Part shown: one piece after another, positions 1 through 6,323 of the stretch
Layout: each line of letters begins with the position of its first letter
Position numbering within the stretch: the first letter of the stretch is position 1
From: an uncultured Eubacteriales bacterium
GTDB lineage: Bacteria; Bacillota; Clostridia; Christensenellales; CAG-917
Assembly: GCA_900550855.1 (NCBI GenBank)
Contig: URTQ01000020.1
Span: 1 to 13,671, forward strand
Length of the DNA: 13,671 nt
Direction of reading: 5' to 3'
The notes under the pieces: model-generated
Databases searched by the model: none
Seen by the model: only the letters and a program-made list of their open reading frames with translations
Told to the model about the DNA's origin: nothing
Made by a program: the position numbers and the translations under genes

Positions 1-121
1 CGTGGCCGCCGTCGCCGCCGTCCGGTCCGCCGTTGGGAACGAACTTTTCACGGTGGAAGGACACTTTTCCGTTGCCGCCGTTGCCTGCTTTTATAAAGAT
101 TTTCACATAGTCGAGAAACAT
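1..121 (-). CDS. obg: Obg-family GTPase, N-terminal fragment (cut by window edge)
   Basis: Only the first 40 codons are inside the window. They read as the start of the glycine-rich Obg fold: MFLDYVKIFIKAGNGGNG, followed by a REKFVPNGGPDGGDGG stretch. That pattern of repeated GG turns is the signature of the Obg/CgtA N-terminal domain. The family are essential GTPases that bind the 50S subunit and act in ribosome assembly and stress control; the GTPase domain itself lies outside the window, so it cannot be checked. The ATG at 121 is preceded by a good ribosome binding site (AAAGAGG). It is the last visible gene of the nth-nfnA-nfnB-obg unit, 70 nt after nfnB. The gap contains an AT-rich weak hairpin (about 152-179) that may or may not reduce read-through. 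Confidence 0.93.
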   Translation of the reverse strand, partial: MFLDYVKIFIKAGNGGNGKVSFHREKFVPNGGPDGGDGGH

Positions 122-191
122 ATTAACCTCTTTCGTGCGTTTTATTGTGGAAAAATCAACGGTTTATTTCGCTGATTTTCGGTTATTTTTT

Positions 192-1562
192 TTAGTTCTT
201 GAACGATTCGAGAATGGCTTTTGCGCTGCGCTTGCCTGCGCCCATTGCGAGAATTACGGTTGCCGCGCCCGTCATAGCGTCGCCGCCGACGTACAGACGA
301 GGGACGTTCGTAAGTCCGTTTTCGTCCGCAACTATCGTGCCTTTCTTCGTCGTTTCCAAAGACGGAAAACTGCGTTTGATTATGGGATTCGGACTCGTAC
401 CGAGCGCAACGATAACTTCGTCGCATTCAACTACGAACTCGCTTCCCTCGATGGGAACGGGGCTTCTTCTGCCGCTTGCGTCAGGCTCGCCGAGTTGCAT
501 TTTCACGCACTTAATCGCGCGGACGTTGCCTTGCTCGTCGCCGAGTATCTCGACGGGATTCGACAAGAGCATAAACTCTACGCCCTCTTCTTCGGCGTGG
601 TTTATTTCTTCCTTTCGGGCAGGCATTTCCTCTCTGCCTCTGCGGTAGACGAGTTTCACGTTTGCGCCCATACGCAACGCCGTTCTCGCGCTGTCCATAG
701 CGACGTTGCCCGCGCCGACCACGACCACGTTTTTGCCGCGCTTTACGGGCGTTATCGAGCCTTGTTTGTAGGCTTTCATAAGATTGATTCTCGTCAAATA
801 CTCGTTTGCGGAATACACGCCGTTGAGGTTTTCGCCCTTGACTTTCAAGAGCATAGGCACGCCTGCGCCCGAACCGATATACACCGCGTCGTATTCAAAC
901 AGCAATTCGTCTATAAACACGGTTTTGCCCACTACGACGTTCTTTTCGATTTTCACGCCGAGCGAACAAACCTTTTCTATTTCCTCTTTAACGAGCGATT
1001 TGGGAAGTCTAAATTCGGGAATACCGTACACGAGCACGCCGCCCGCTTCGTGCAAAGCCTCGAATATCGTGACGTCTACGCCTGCGCGAGCAAGGTCTGC
1101 CGCACACGAGAGAGAGGACGGACCTGAGCCAACGATTGCAACGCGTTTGCCGATTTTTTCGGAAACGGTATGCTCGGCAAATCCGTTTTTTGCGGCGTAA
1201 TCTGCGACGTATCTTTCGAGATTGCCGATTGCCACGCTACCGCCGAGTTTATCCTTGCGCACGCAATGCTTTTCGCATTGATTCTCTTGCGGACATACTC
1301 TGCCGCAAATTGCGGGAAGATTGTTGTCTTGCTTTATCGTGCGATACGCCCCTTCCATATCGCCTTTTTTGACGTGAGCGATAAAGTCTGGAATGCGAAC
1401 GCCGACGGGGCAACCGTTCATACACGGCGCGTTTTTGCAATTAAGGCATCTTTGCGCCTCGTCCGATGCAAGTTGCGCGGTATAGCCGAGCGCAACCTCG
1501 TCGAAATTGTGCTTTCTTTCCTCTGCGGATTGAGTCGGCATACGGTGTCTTGCTTCAATCAT
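192..1562 (-). CDS. nfnB: NfnB-type FAD/Fe-S oxidoreductase (GltD-like large subunit of ferredoxin:NADP transhydrogenase)
   Basis: A 456-residue flavoprotein of the glutamate synthase small-chain superfamily. The N-terminal 4Fe-4S domain has Cys39, 42, 47, 51 and Cys86, 90, 96, 100. A first dinucleotide fold (GSGPSS, about 145-150) should bind FAD, a second (VVVVGAGNVAMDSART, about 274-289) NADPH, and a C-terminal GGD segment (LYVGGDAMTGAATV) completes FAD binding. The same architecture occurs in GltD and SudA, but the immediately upstream gene encodes the matching small subunit and the two overlap as ATGA, which favours NfnAB. By family knowledge NfnAB is cytoplasmic and bifurcates electrons, coupling NADPH, NADH and ferredoxin pools in anaerobes. 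A GAGGTGGGG site in the last codons of nfnA serves this start. No glutamate synthase large subunit is visible, so a GltD role is less likely. Confidence 0.9.
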   Translation of the reverse strand: MIEARHRMPTQSAEERKHNFDEVALGYTAQLASDEAQRCLNCKNAPCMNGCPVGVRIPDFIAHVKKGDMEGAYRTIKQDNNLPAICGRVCPQENQCEKHCVRKDKLGGSVAIGNLERYVADYAAKNGFAEHTVSEKIGKRVAIVGSGPSSLSCAADLARAGVDVTIFEALHEAGGVLVYGIPEFRLPKSLVKEEIEKVCSLGVKIEKNVVVGKTVFIDELLFEYDAVYIGSGAGVPMLLKVKGENLNGVYSANEYLTRINLMKAYKQGSITPVKRGKNVVVVGAGNVAMDSARTALRMGANVKLVYRRGREEMPARKEEINHAEEEGVEFMLLSNPVEILGDEQGNVRAIKCVKMQLGEPDASGRRSPVPIEGSEFVVECDEVIVALGTSPNPIIKRSFPSLETTKKGTIVADENGLTNVPRLYVGGDAMTGAATVILAMGAGKRSAKAILESFKN

Positions 1563-2392
1563 ACCCCACCTCTCAAATTGCAGTAATGGTCTTTTTCTTC
1601 TTCGCGATACATTTTGCTTCTTGCAATAGCCTCGTCGAAATCAACGAGCCGTCCGTCAAATTCCGGGCCGTCGATGCACGCGTACTTGGTTTCGCCGCCG
1701 ACGGTGAGCCTGCAACAAGCGCACATACCAGTGCCGTCGACCATCATAGAGTTCATACTCACGATTGCGGCAATATCGAGGGATTTTGCGAGATTGCAAA
1801 CCGCTTTCATCATAGGAAGCGGACCGACCGCGAAAACGCAATCGTATTTCTTTCCGCCCTCGACGAGCGATTTGAGCATATCGGTGACGAATCCCTTTAC
1901 GCCGCTCGAACCGTCGTCGGTGACCAAATACAAATCTTTTGAATTTGCCTTGAACTCGTCGACGTACATAAGCAAATCCTTGTTGCGCGCGCCGAGTATT
2001 ACGTCCGCCGCTTTACCGCTAAAAAAGAGTTGCTTCGCTTGCGGATAGATGACCGCAGAGCCTATACCGCCGCCTATAAGGCAGATATTTTCATACGCCG
2101 ACAAATCGGTTGCGTTGCCCAAAGGTCCTACGAAATCGCAAAGGCAGTCGCCCTCGTTCATCATAGCGAGTTTTGCCGTCGTGTAGCCGACTTCCTGCAC
2201 CATAATCGAAACCGTGCCGTCATCGCGCGAATAGTCGCATACGGTGAACGGAACGCGCTCGCCGTCCTCGTCAGTGCGCAAAATTATAAACTGCCCCGCA
2301 AGACAGTGTTTTGCAACGAGCGGCGCGTAAACGACGTATTCGTTTACGTTGGGCGCAAGTCGTTTTTTTGAAACAATCTCGTATTTTTTCAT
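1559..2392 (-). CDS. nfnA: NfnA-type ferredoxin-NADP+ reductase small subunit (FAD/[2Fe-2S])
   Basis: A 277-residue protein of the ferredoxin reductase / PyrK-like family. The FAD-binding barrel (about 1-95) includes RVPFTVCDYS, where FAD is normally gripped, and the NAD-binding half begins with CLIGGGIGSA (about 104-113). Near the C-terminus (219-239) lies DGTGMCACC...YACIDGPEFDG, giving Asp219, Cys224, Cys227 and Cys239; a three-Cys/one-Asp [2Fe-2S] site is known for Nfn small subunits. An additional Cys226 next to Cys227 is a small oddity. PyrK is the main alternative, but no dihydroorotate dehydrogenase lies beside it and the partner is the GltD-like subunit. The gene starts only 7 nt after the nth stop and lacks a clear Shine-Dalgarno sequence, so it probably depends on read-on from nth. 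Its stop overlaps the nfnB start (ATGA). Confidence 0.9.
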   Translation of the reverse strand: MKKYEIVSKKRLAPNVNEYVVYAPLVAKHCLAGQFIILRTDEDGERVPFTVCDYSRDDGTVSIMVQEVGYTTAKLAMMNEGDCLCDFVGPLGNATDLSAYENICLIGGGIGSAVIYPQAKQLFFSGKAADVILGARNKDLLMYVDEFKANSKDLYLVTDDGSSGVKGFVTDMLKSLVEGGKKYDCVFAVGPLPMMKAVCNLAKSLDIAAIVSMNSMMVDGTGMCACCRLTVGGETKYACIDGPEFDGRLVDFDEAIARSKMYREEEKDHYCNLRGGV

Positions 2393-2399
2393 ATCGCTT

Positions 2400-3053
2400 T
2401 TATTTGCTCGCCTTTTGCGTCGGTATGCCCGACGTAAGTTTTTGATAATACTCGCAGTATCCTCTCACGAGGCATTTGTCACATTCAGGACGTTGAGAGT
2501 GACAAGTGTATCTGCCGTGAAATATCAGAAGATGATGAAGGTGCGACCAAAGATTCTCGTCGAAAGCGAACATCAGTTGCTCTTCTGTTTGCTCGGGCGT
2601 TTTTGCGTGAACGAGTCCTATGCGATTTGCCACCCTGAAAACGTGTGTGTCCACCGCTATGGCATTTTCGCCGTAGGCGACCGCCGCAACGACGTTTGCC
2701 GTCTTTCGTCCCACACCTGCGAGTTTCATCAACTCGTCGCGCGTCGTCGGCATACCGCCCATATCGAGAATGCTTTGGCTGAGACTCTTTATCGCCTTTG
2801 CCTTATTATGATAAAATCCGCAAGAAAATATATATTTTTCAAGTTCGCATATGTCCATATCCGCAAATTCCTGCGGCGTAGATGCGACCTTAAAAAGTTC
2901 GCTCGTGACCTGATTTACGCGCTTGTCCGTGCATTGAGCGGACAGCACCACCGCAACGAGCAACTCGAACGGCGAATCGAAATTCAATTCGCAGTCCGCG
3001 TCGTAGTGCATTTGGTCGAGCAAGTCGTATATTTTCTTGTTATCTTCCGTCAT
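2400..3053 (-). CDS. nth: Endonuclease III (DNA glycosylase/AP lyase)
   Basis: A base-excision repair enzyme that removes oxidised pyrimidines and nicks the abasic site. From the ATG at 3053 it is 217 residues, close to the E. coli length (211). The helix-hairpin-helix LAGVGRKTANVV carries the catalytic lysine (Lys117), VDTHVFRV carries the catalytic aspartate (Asp135), and the C-terminal cluster loop has Cys184, 191, 194 and 200 with the canonical 6-2-5 spacing for a 4Fe-4S cluster. An in-frame ATG at 3089 would add 12 residues (MQNALVCAIIVN). I prefer 3053 because homologues begin about 20 residues before the ELNFDSPFELL segment. Neither start has a convincing ribosome binding site, so the choice is uncertain. 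It heads the nth-nfnA-nfnB-obg unit. Confidence 0.94.
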   Translation of the reverse strand: MTEDNKKIYDLLDQMHYDADCELNFDSPFELLVAVVLSAQCTDKRVNQVTSELFKVASTPQEFADMDICELEKYIFSCGFYHNKAKAIKSLSQSILDMGGMPTTRDELMKLAGVGRKTANVVAAVAYGENAIAVDTHVFRVANRIGLVHAKTPEQTEEQLMFAFDENLWSHLHHLLIFHGRYTCHSQRPECDKCLVRGYCEYYQKLTSGIPTQKASK

Positions 3054-3123
3054 ATTTACGATTATCGCACAAACGAGGGCATTTTGCAAGGGTTTGCGCG
3101 TGTGCGAAATATTGTTTTGTCAT

Positions 3124-3129
3124 ATTATA
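3124..3129 (-). promoter_or_regulatory. Possible -10 box for the nth-nfnAB-obg unit
   Basis: The minus strand reads a perfect TATAAT here, 35 nt upstream of the farther nth ATG and about 70 nt upstream of the preferred one. No good TTGACA-like box is found 15-19 nt upstream, so this is a candidate only. AT-rich DNA produces such hexamers by chance. Confidence 0.3.
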
Positions 3130-3142
3130 AGTTTATGTTTCG

Positions 3143-3238
3143 AGAATACTCGTTAAAACAAAGCCGCTCGATACGCCTAAATAAAATCGTACGATGCCAA
3201 CAAAAGAAGTTGCCCGATATGCACGAAACAAGTATTCT
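3143..3238. repeat. Long-range imperfect inverted repeat in the nth upstream region
   Basis: AGAATACTCGTT at 3143-3154 and AACAAGTATTCT at 3227-3238 are inverted copies matching at 11 of 12 positions, with a 72-nt loop. Inside the loop is a perfect 10-bp palindrome ATCGTACGAT (3186-3195). The left arm is itself part of a small palindrome CGAG-AATA-CTCG (3141-3152). The region lies in the 238-bp gap between the DUF3343 gene and nth. I see no tRNA, no open frame with a ribosome binding site and no named riboswitch fold in it. Confidence 0.45.
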
Positions 3239-3241
3239 AAT

Positions 3242-3273
3242 ATGCCCGAAAGCGCATATGCGCAATCGGGCAT
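3242..3273. other. Strong symmetric hairpin downstream of the DUF3343 gene
   Basis: Outer arms ATGCCCGA (3242-3249) and TCGGGCAT (3266-3273) are perfectly complementary. Symmetric AA/AA internal bulges follow, then an inner perfect palindrome GCGCATATGCGC (3252-3263). It sits about 19 nt beyond the DUF3343 stop on the minus strand and could terminate or protect that transcript. Neither strand shows a proper T-run after the stem, so it is not a classical intrinsic terminator. A further copy of the left arm, TGCCCGAT, occurs at 3211-3218 and could pair with the same ATCGGGCA. Confidence 0.55.
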
Positions 3274-3291
3274 TTCAGAGCGGTTTACACT

Positions 3292-3540
3292 TCAAAGTCT
3301 TATCGCGCTGCCGTTCGTGCCGAAATAATAAAAGCCTATGGCAGAAGCGTATCTGCCTCGTTGCAGTACGATTTTTGCTTGCTGCATATCCTTTGCAAAC
3401 AACTTCACCGACAATCCGCACCCCACTTTTGCAGACGAGGGCGTATTGATAAGTTTGCAGGATATGGCGTAGGACGACAAATCCTCATAAAATCGCACGG
3501 CTTCGGCGCGCGAGCGGAACGCTACGAAAAATTCTCTCAT
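3292..3540 (-). CDS. DUF3343 protein, putative Se/S carrier-like
   Basis: An 82-residue protein matching the pattern of the DUF3343 family: an N-terminal MREFFVAFRSRAEAVRFYEDL strand-helix, then INTPSSAKVGCGLSV with the conserved cysteine (Cys41), and a short GFYYFGTNG tail. Family members are small soluble proteins that bind and hand on sulfur or selenium by genome-context inference; the exact partner is unproven. Strong GGAGGGG ribosome binding site at 3544-3550 sets the start. It diverges from a cysteine desulfurase gene across 101 bp, so a shared regulatory region is likely. That pairing fits a role receiving S or Se from the desulfurase. No selD, yqeB or yqeC is visible inside this window, so the selenium assignment is inference. 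Confidence 0.85.
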   Translation of the reverse strand: MREFFVAFRSRAEAVRFYEDLSSYAISCKLINTPSSAKVGCGLSVKLFAKDMQQAKIVLQRGRYASAIGFYYFGTNGSAIRL

Positions 3541-3641
3541 AATCCCCTCCGAAAATATATGTAACCGCTCTCGATTTTAATATATTGTGCGAACACATTT
3601 TTCGTGCAAATCCGCATAAATTGCATAGATAAGGACAAAAA

Positions 3642-4769
3642 ATGATATATCTCGACAACGCCGCAACTTCAAGATTCAAGCCAAAATACGCCCTCGACGC
3701 ATTGCTTTTCGACGTTTCGCACTCGGCAAACAGCGGCAGAGGCAGTCACGACGAAGCGGTGGACAAAAGCATACGCATACAAAAATGTCGGGATTATCTT
3801 CTCTCTATGCTCGGCGCGAGCGAGGAATATTCCCTCGTATTCACGAAAAACTGTACGGAAGCCCTCAATCTCGCCGTATTCGGACTGATAAACGACGGCG
3901 AAAAGGTCGTGACAAGCACCAACGAACATAATTCCGTACTTCGCCCACTTTACAAACTCAAAAGCGAGGGCAAAATCTCGCTCGACGTCATAAAAGCGGA
4001 CAGAAGCGGTCATATACGGCTCGAGGACGTGGAAAAATGCGCAAAATACGCCGATATTATGGTTTTCGGCGGCGCGTGTAACGTTACTGGTGCGGTTTGC
4101 GATATCGACGAAATAGCGAATATCTGCAAAAAAAATAACGTCAAATTGATTGTAGACGGCGCACAAAGCGTGCCTATAATTCCGCTTAACCTCAAAAACA
4201 GCGGAATAAGTATGCTCGCTTGCCCCGGTCATAAAGGACTGCACGGCATACAAGGCACGGGATTTTTGATTGTCAAAAACGACGTAAACTTAAAACCGTT
4301 GTTATACGGCGGAACTGGCACGTTTTCAAACGACGTGCTTCCCAAAGCAGCAATGCCCGAATCTTTCGAAGCAGGCACGCAGTTTTCGGGCGGCATATGC
4401 GCCCTTCATCAAGGCGCGAAGTGGACTTTCGACAACCTTGCAAAAATTCAAAAACACATCGATAGAATCACGAAAAACGTGATATATTCACTCGAACACG
4501 TCGGCGCGACTCTCTACACTCGCGACGAAAAAACGGGCGTCGTGTGCTTCAATCTCAAAAATGCGGACAGCGGCTACGTCGCAGACAAACTCAACGAAGC
4601 GGGAATATGCGTAAGAGGCGGATTGCATTGCGCACCCCTCGTTCATCTCAATATGGGAACGACCAATCAAGGCGCGGTGCGCGCAAGCGTCGGTTGCGAC
4701 ACGCAAGAGAGCGAAATAAACTACTTCCTTTCTTGCGTAGAGCGCATTTTCAAGGACATCACAAAGTAA
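3642..4769 (+). CDS. Cysteine desulfurase family protein (class V aminotransferase fold, TIGR01977-like)
   Basis: A 375-residue PLP enzyme. It opens with MIYLDNAATS, the usual start of the NifS/SufS superfamily. The cofactor lysine is Lys198 in CPGHKGL, with Asp172 in VDGAQSV and His96 in NEHNSV as further PLP contacts. The probable persulfide cysteine is Cys330 in RGGLHCAPLVH. The family releases S (or Se) from cysteine (or selenocysteine) and passes it to a carrier. The short catalytic loop and GLHCAPL motif fit the EF2568-type subfamily often found with DUF3343 and selenium genes, rather than housekeeping IscS or SufS; no IscU or SufU is adjacent. AAGGA at 3631-3635 is well placed for this start. 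The 3' end overlaps the convergent peptidase gene by 11 bp. Confidence 0.9.
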   Translation: MIYLDNAATSRFKPKYALDALLFDVSHSANSGRGSHDEAVDKSIRIQKCRDYLLSMLGASEEYSLVFTKNCTEALNLAVFGLINDGEKVVTSTNEHNSVLRPLYKLKSEGKISLDVIKADRSGHIRLEDVEKCAKYADIMVFGGACNVTGAVCDIDEIANICKKNNVKLIVDGAQSVPIIPLNLKNSGISMLACPGHKGLHGIQGTGFLIVKNDVNLKPLLYGGTGTFSNDVLPKAAMPESFEAGTQFSGGICALHQGAKWTFDNLAKIQKHIDRITKNVIYSLEHVGATLYTRDEKTGVVCFNLKNADSGYVADKLNEAGICVRGGLHCAPLVHLNMGTTNQGAVRASVGCDTQESEINYFLSCVERIFKDITK

Positions 4770-5949
4770 ATATTTTTGTACCCATAACGTCGATTGAGGC
4801 GTTTAGAATTGCGGTTTTTGCTTGAAACGGTGTGATTTTGCTGTACTTTTGACAGAGCAGACAGCACGCGCCCGCAACGTACGGCGCGGCAACCGAAGTT
4901 CCGCTCATACTCGAATATACGCCGCCCGCTTGTATACCCTTTATGTTCGTACCCTTTGCGTACACGTCGGGGCGTTTGATTCCCTTATATCTGCCTCTTG
5001 ACGAAAAACTTGCTATGTTGTTGTTTTCGTCCACCGCGCCGACGGCGATAATTTCGTTGCTTATCGCCGGCGATTTCAACGAGTTTTCGCCGCTGTTTCC
5101 TGCCGCCGCAACAACGATAAGACCGCTTCTTGCAAGCATTTCCGCGCCGATTTTCAACGGGTCGGCGTAATCGAGAGGCTCTGCGCCGAAACTCATACAT
5201 ACAACCCTCACGCCGTATTGTCTGAAATTGTCGAAAAGCCATTGCATCCCGTCGAGAATTTTGAACGTTCCGCTCTCGCCTTTCTTTTCTATGACTTTGA
5301 CGGACAGCACGTTTGCCATAGGCGCAACGCCCCGTATGCCCTTTGCCGACAGCGTTCCGTTTCCCACCGCCACGCCTGCGACGAAAGTGCCGTGTCCGTT
5401 GTCGTCGTATGGATATTTTTCGTCGTTTATGAAATCCACCGAGCCTATTATTCTGTTTTTAGGCACGGACAAATCGAGGTGCGGCGATACGCCCGTATCC
5501 ATAACACAAAGCGTAACGCCCTTGCCGTTCAATCCCTCGTCGAAAGTCGGAATGGGATAAAACGTGCGGTTAGATAGCCTAAAACTCGATTCGACCGCAT
5601 TGTATCTTCTTGAAATCTCGGCTTGCGTTTCTTCTTGCCGCTCGTCGCCGCCAAGAATCTCGTCGGAAAGCGTAAACGCTTTGCTTTGAGCGCAAACGTA
5701 TTCCACTTCGTTCATTCTTTCGAGTTTTATTGCGTCGTCGAGTCCGCATTTTATGCCTACCGAGCGGATAAACGGATAGCACGCCGCAACGTCGAAGTTT
5801 CTTTCGAGCAAGCCGAGTTGCAACGGATTGCGAACTCTGACGAGCGCGTCAACCTTGCCGTTTTCTTTCGACAGAGTTTTTACAAGTCCGTCGTTGGTCT
5901 TTTTCGAGGATTTGAGTTGCTCGATGATTCGCGCGTCGATTTTGTCCAT
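4759..5949 (-). CDS. S8 family (subtilisin-like) serine peptidase, no signal peptide
   Basis: A 396-residue subtilase with an intact active site: Asp151 (VMDTG), His186 (DNGHGT), oxyanion Asn285 (AAAGNSG) and Ser352 (SGTSVAAP). The first 130 residues contain no hydrophobic leader. Residues about 33-92, including VDALVRVRN, YPFIRSVGIKCGL and MNEVEYV, resemble an inhibitor I9-type prodomain, although I infer this only from pattern. The protein should therefore be cytoplasmic unless exported by another route. It follows the small Asn-rich protein by 6 nt; the TGA of that gene lies inside the GTTGAGGCG that serves as ribosome binding site here, so translation is probably coupled. The C-terminus overlaps the desulfurase 3' end, leaving no room for a dedicated terminator. 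Substrate unknown; bulk intracellular proteolysis or processing of the neighbour are both possible. Confidence 0.92.
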   Translation of the reverse strand: MDKIDARIIEQLKSSKKTNDGLVKTLSKENGKVDALVRVRNPLQLGLLERNFDVAACYPFIRSVGIKCGLDDAIKLERMNEVEYVCAQSKAFTLSDEILGGDERQEETQAEISRRYNAVESSFRLSNRTFYPIPTFDEGLNGKGVTLCVMDTGVSPHLDLSVPKNRIIGSVDFINDEKYPYDDNGHGTFVAGVAVGNGTLSAKGIRGVAPMANVLSVKVIEKKGESGTFKILDGMQWLFDNFRQYGVRVVCMSFGAEPLDYADPLKIGAEMLARSGLIVVAAAGNSGENSLKSPAISNEIIAVGAVDENNNIASFSSRGRYKGIKRPDVYAKGTNIKGIQAGGVYSSMSGTSVAAPYVAGACCLLCQKYSKITPFQAKTAILNASIDVMGTKIFTL

Positions 5950-5955
5950 AACGCC

Positions 5956-6267
5956 TCAACCTTTGAGCATATCGATTATGCTTCGCATACGCTGTCTTTG
6001 CATTTCGCCGAGCATAGGATACGCGGTGTTGTAGAGGTTTTCGAGCGCGTTCGGGTCAAAACTGCCCTGCTCTTTCATACGCCTTGCGACGTCGAGAAGT
6101 TGCGCGGTGAGTTCTTCCTCGCTCTTTTGCGCGTACGATGCGAATTTCTGTTCGAAAGATTCGTCAGACCCGTTGCAGTTTCCGTTCTGCGCTCGGTTTT
6201 GCGTGCCGTTTTGCGCGTGGCTGTTTTTTGAACTTCCGTTCATACCGTTGAAGTCGTAAAAATTCAT
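5956..6267 (-). CDS. Uncharacterised 103-residue protein with Asn-rich linker
   Basis: Not a family I recognise. From the ATG at 6267 it has a short start (MNFYDFNGMNG), an Asn/Gln/Ser-rich linker (about 12-36) with repeated AQNG and NG steps, and then a predicted helical region (about 37-103) rich in Glu, Arg and Met that includes EEELTAQLLDVARRM and RQRMRSIIDMLKG. There is no signal peptide and no membrane segment. The linker DNA holds imperfect repeats (6182-6216) of a CCGTTTTGCG-like unit. An in-frame ATG at 6300 would add 11 residues, but GGAGG lies 5 nt before 6267, so the shorter form is preferred. It is almost certainly co-transcribed with the subtilase 6 nt downstream. It could be an adaptor, inhibitor or substrate of that peptidase; this is inference from position only. 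Confidence 0.7.
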   Translation of the reverse strand: MNFYDFNGMNGSSKNSHAQNGTQNRAQNGNCNGSDESFEQKFASYAQKSEEELTAQLLDVARRMKEQGSFDPNALENLYNTAYPMLGEMQRQRMRSIIDMLKG

Positions 6268-6272
6268 AAATT

Positions 6273-6297
6273 CCTCCGCACATTCAATATATGTGCG
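6273..6297 (-). promoter_or_regulatory. Ribosome binding site and abutting hairpin of the small-protein/subtilase unit
   Basis: On the minus strand GGAGG (6277-6273) lies 5 nt before the ATG at 6267 and decides that start. Directly upstream, CGCACAT (6297-6291) and ATGTGCG (6283-6277) form a perfect 7-bp stem with a 7-nt loop, and the last stem base is the first G of GGAGG. A folded leader could therefore influence ribosome access. Confidence 0.5.
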
Positions 6298-6323
6298 CAT
6301 AAAATGGTTGTGACAGGTGAACT

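Noticed and set aside
152..179. Hairpin between nfnB and obg as a terminator
   Set aside because: The stem is mostly A-T with one G-T pair on the minus strand, and the T-run is largely inside the stem. Too weak to call; at most a minor attenuator.
135..1127. Plus-strand open frame of 330 codons
   Set aside because: Antisense to nfnB; no ribosome binding site and no recognisable domain.
192..1562. Assignment as glutamate synthase small subunit (gltD)
   Set aside because: No large glutamate synthase subunit is adjacent, and the gene overlaps a ferredoxin-NADP reductase-type small subunit, which fits NfnAB better.
3090..3291. tRNA or named riboswitch in the gap upstream of nth
   Set aside because: No cloverleaf, T-loop motif or conserved riboswitch core could be found by eye despite the inverted repeats.
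2349..3449. Plus-strand open frame of 366 codons
   Set aside because: Runs antisense through nth and the intergenic gap into the DUF3343 gene; composition typical of a shadow frame.
3669..4253. Minus-strand open frame of 194 codons
   Set aside because: Antisense to the cysteine desulfurase; no ribosome binding site and no motif.
6300..6305. TAAAAT as a -10 box for the 201-codon plus-strand gene
   Set aside because: Only five of six bases match, no -35 is found at usual spacing, and the implied leader is about 12 nt. Not distinguishable from chance.
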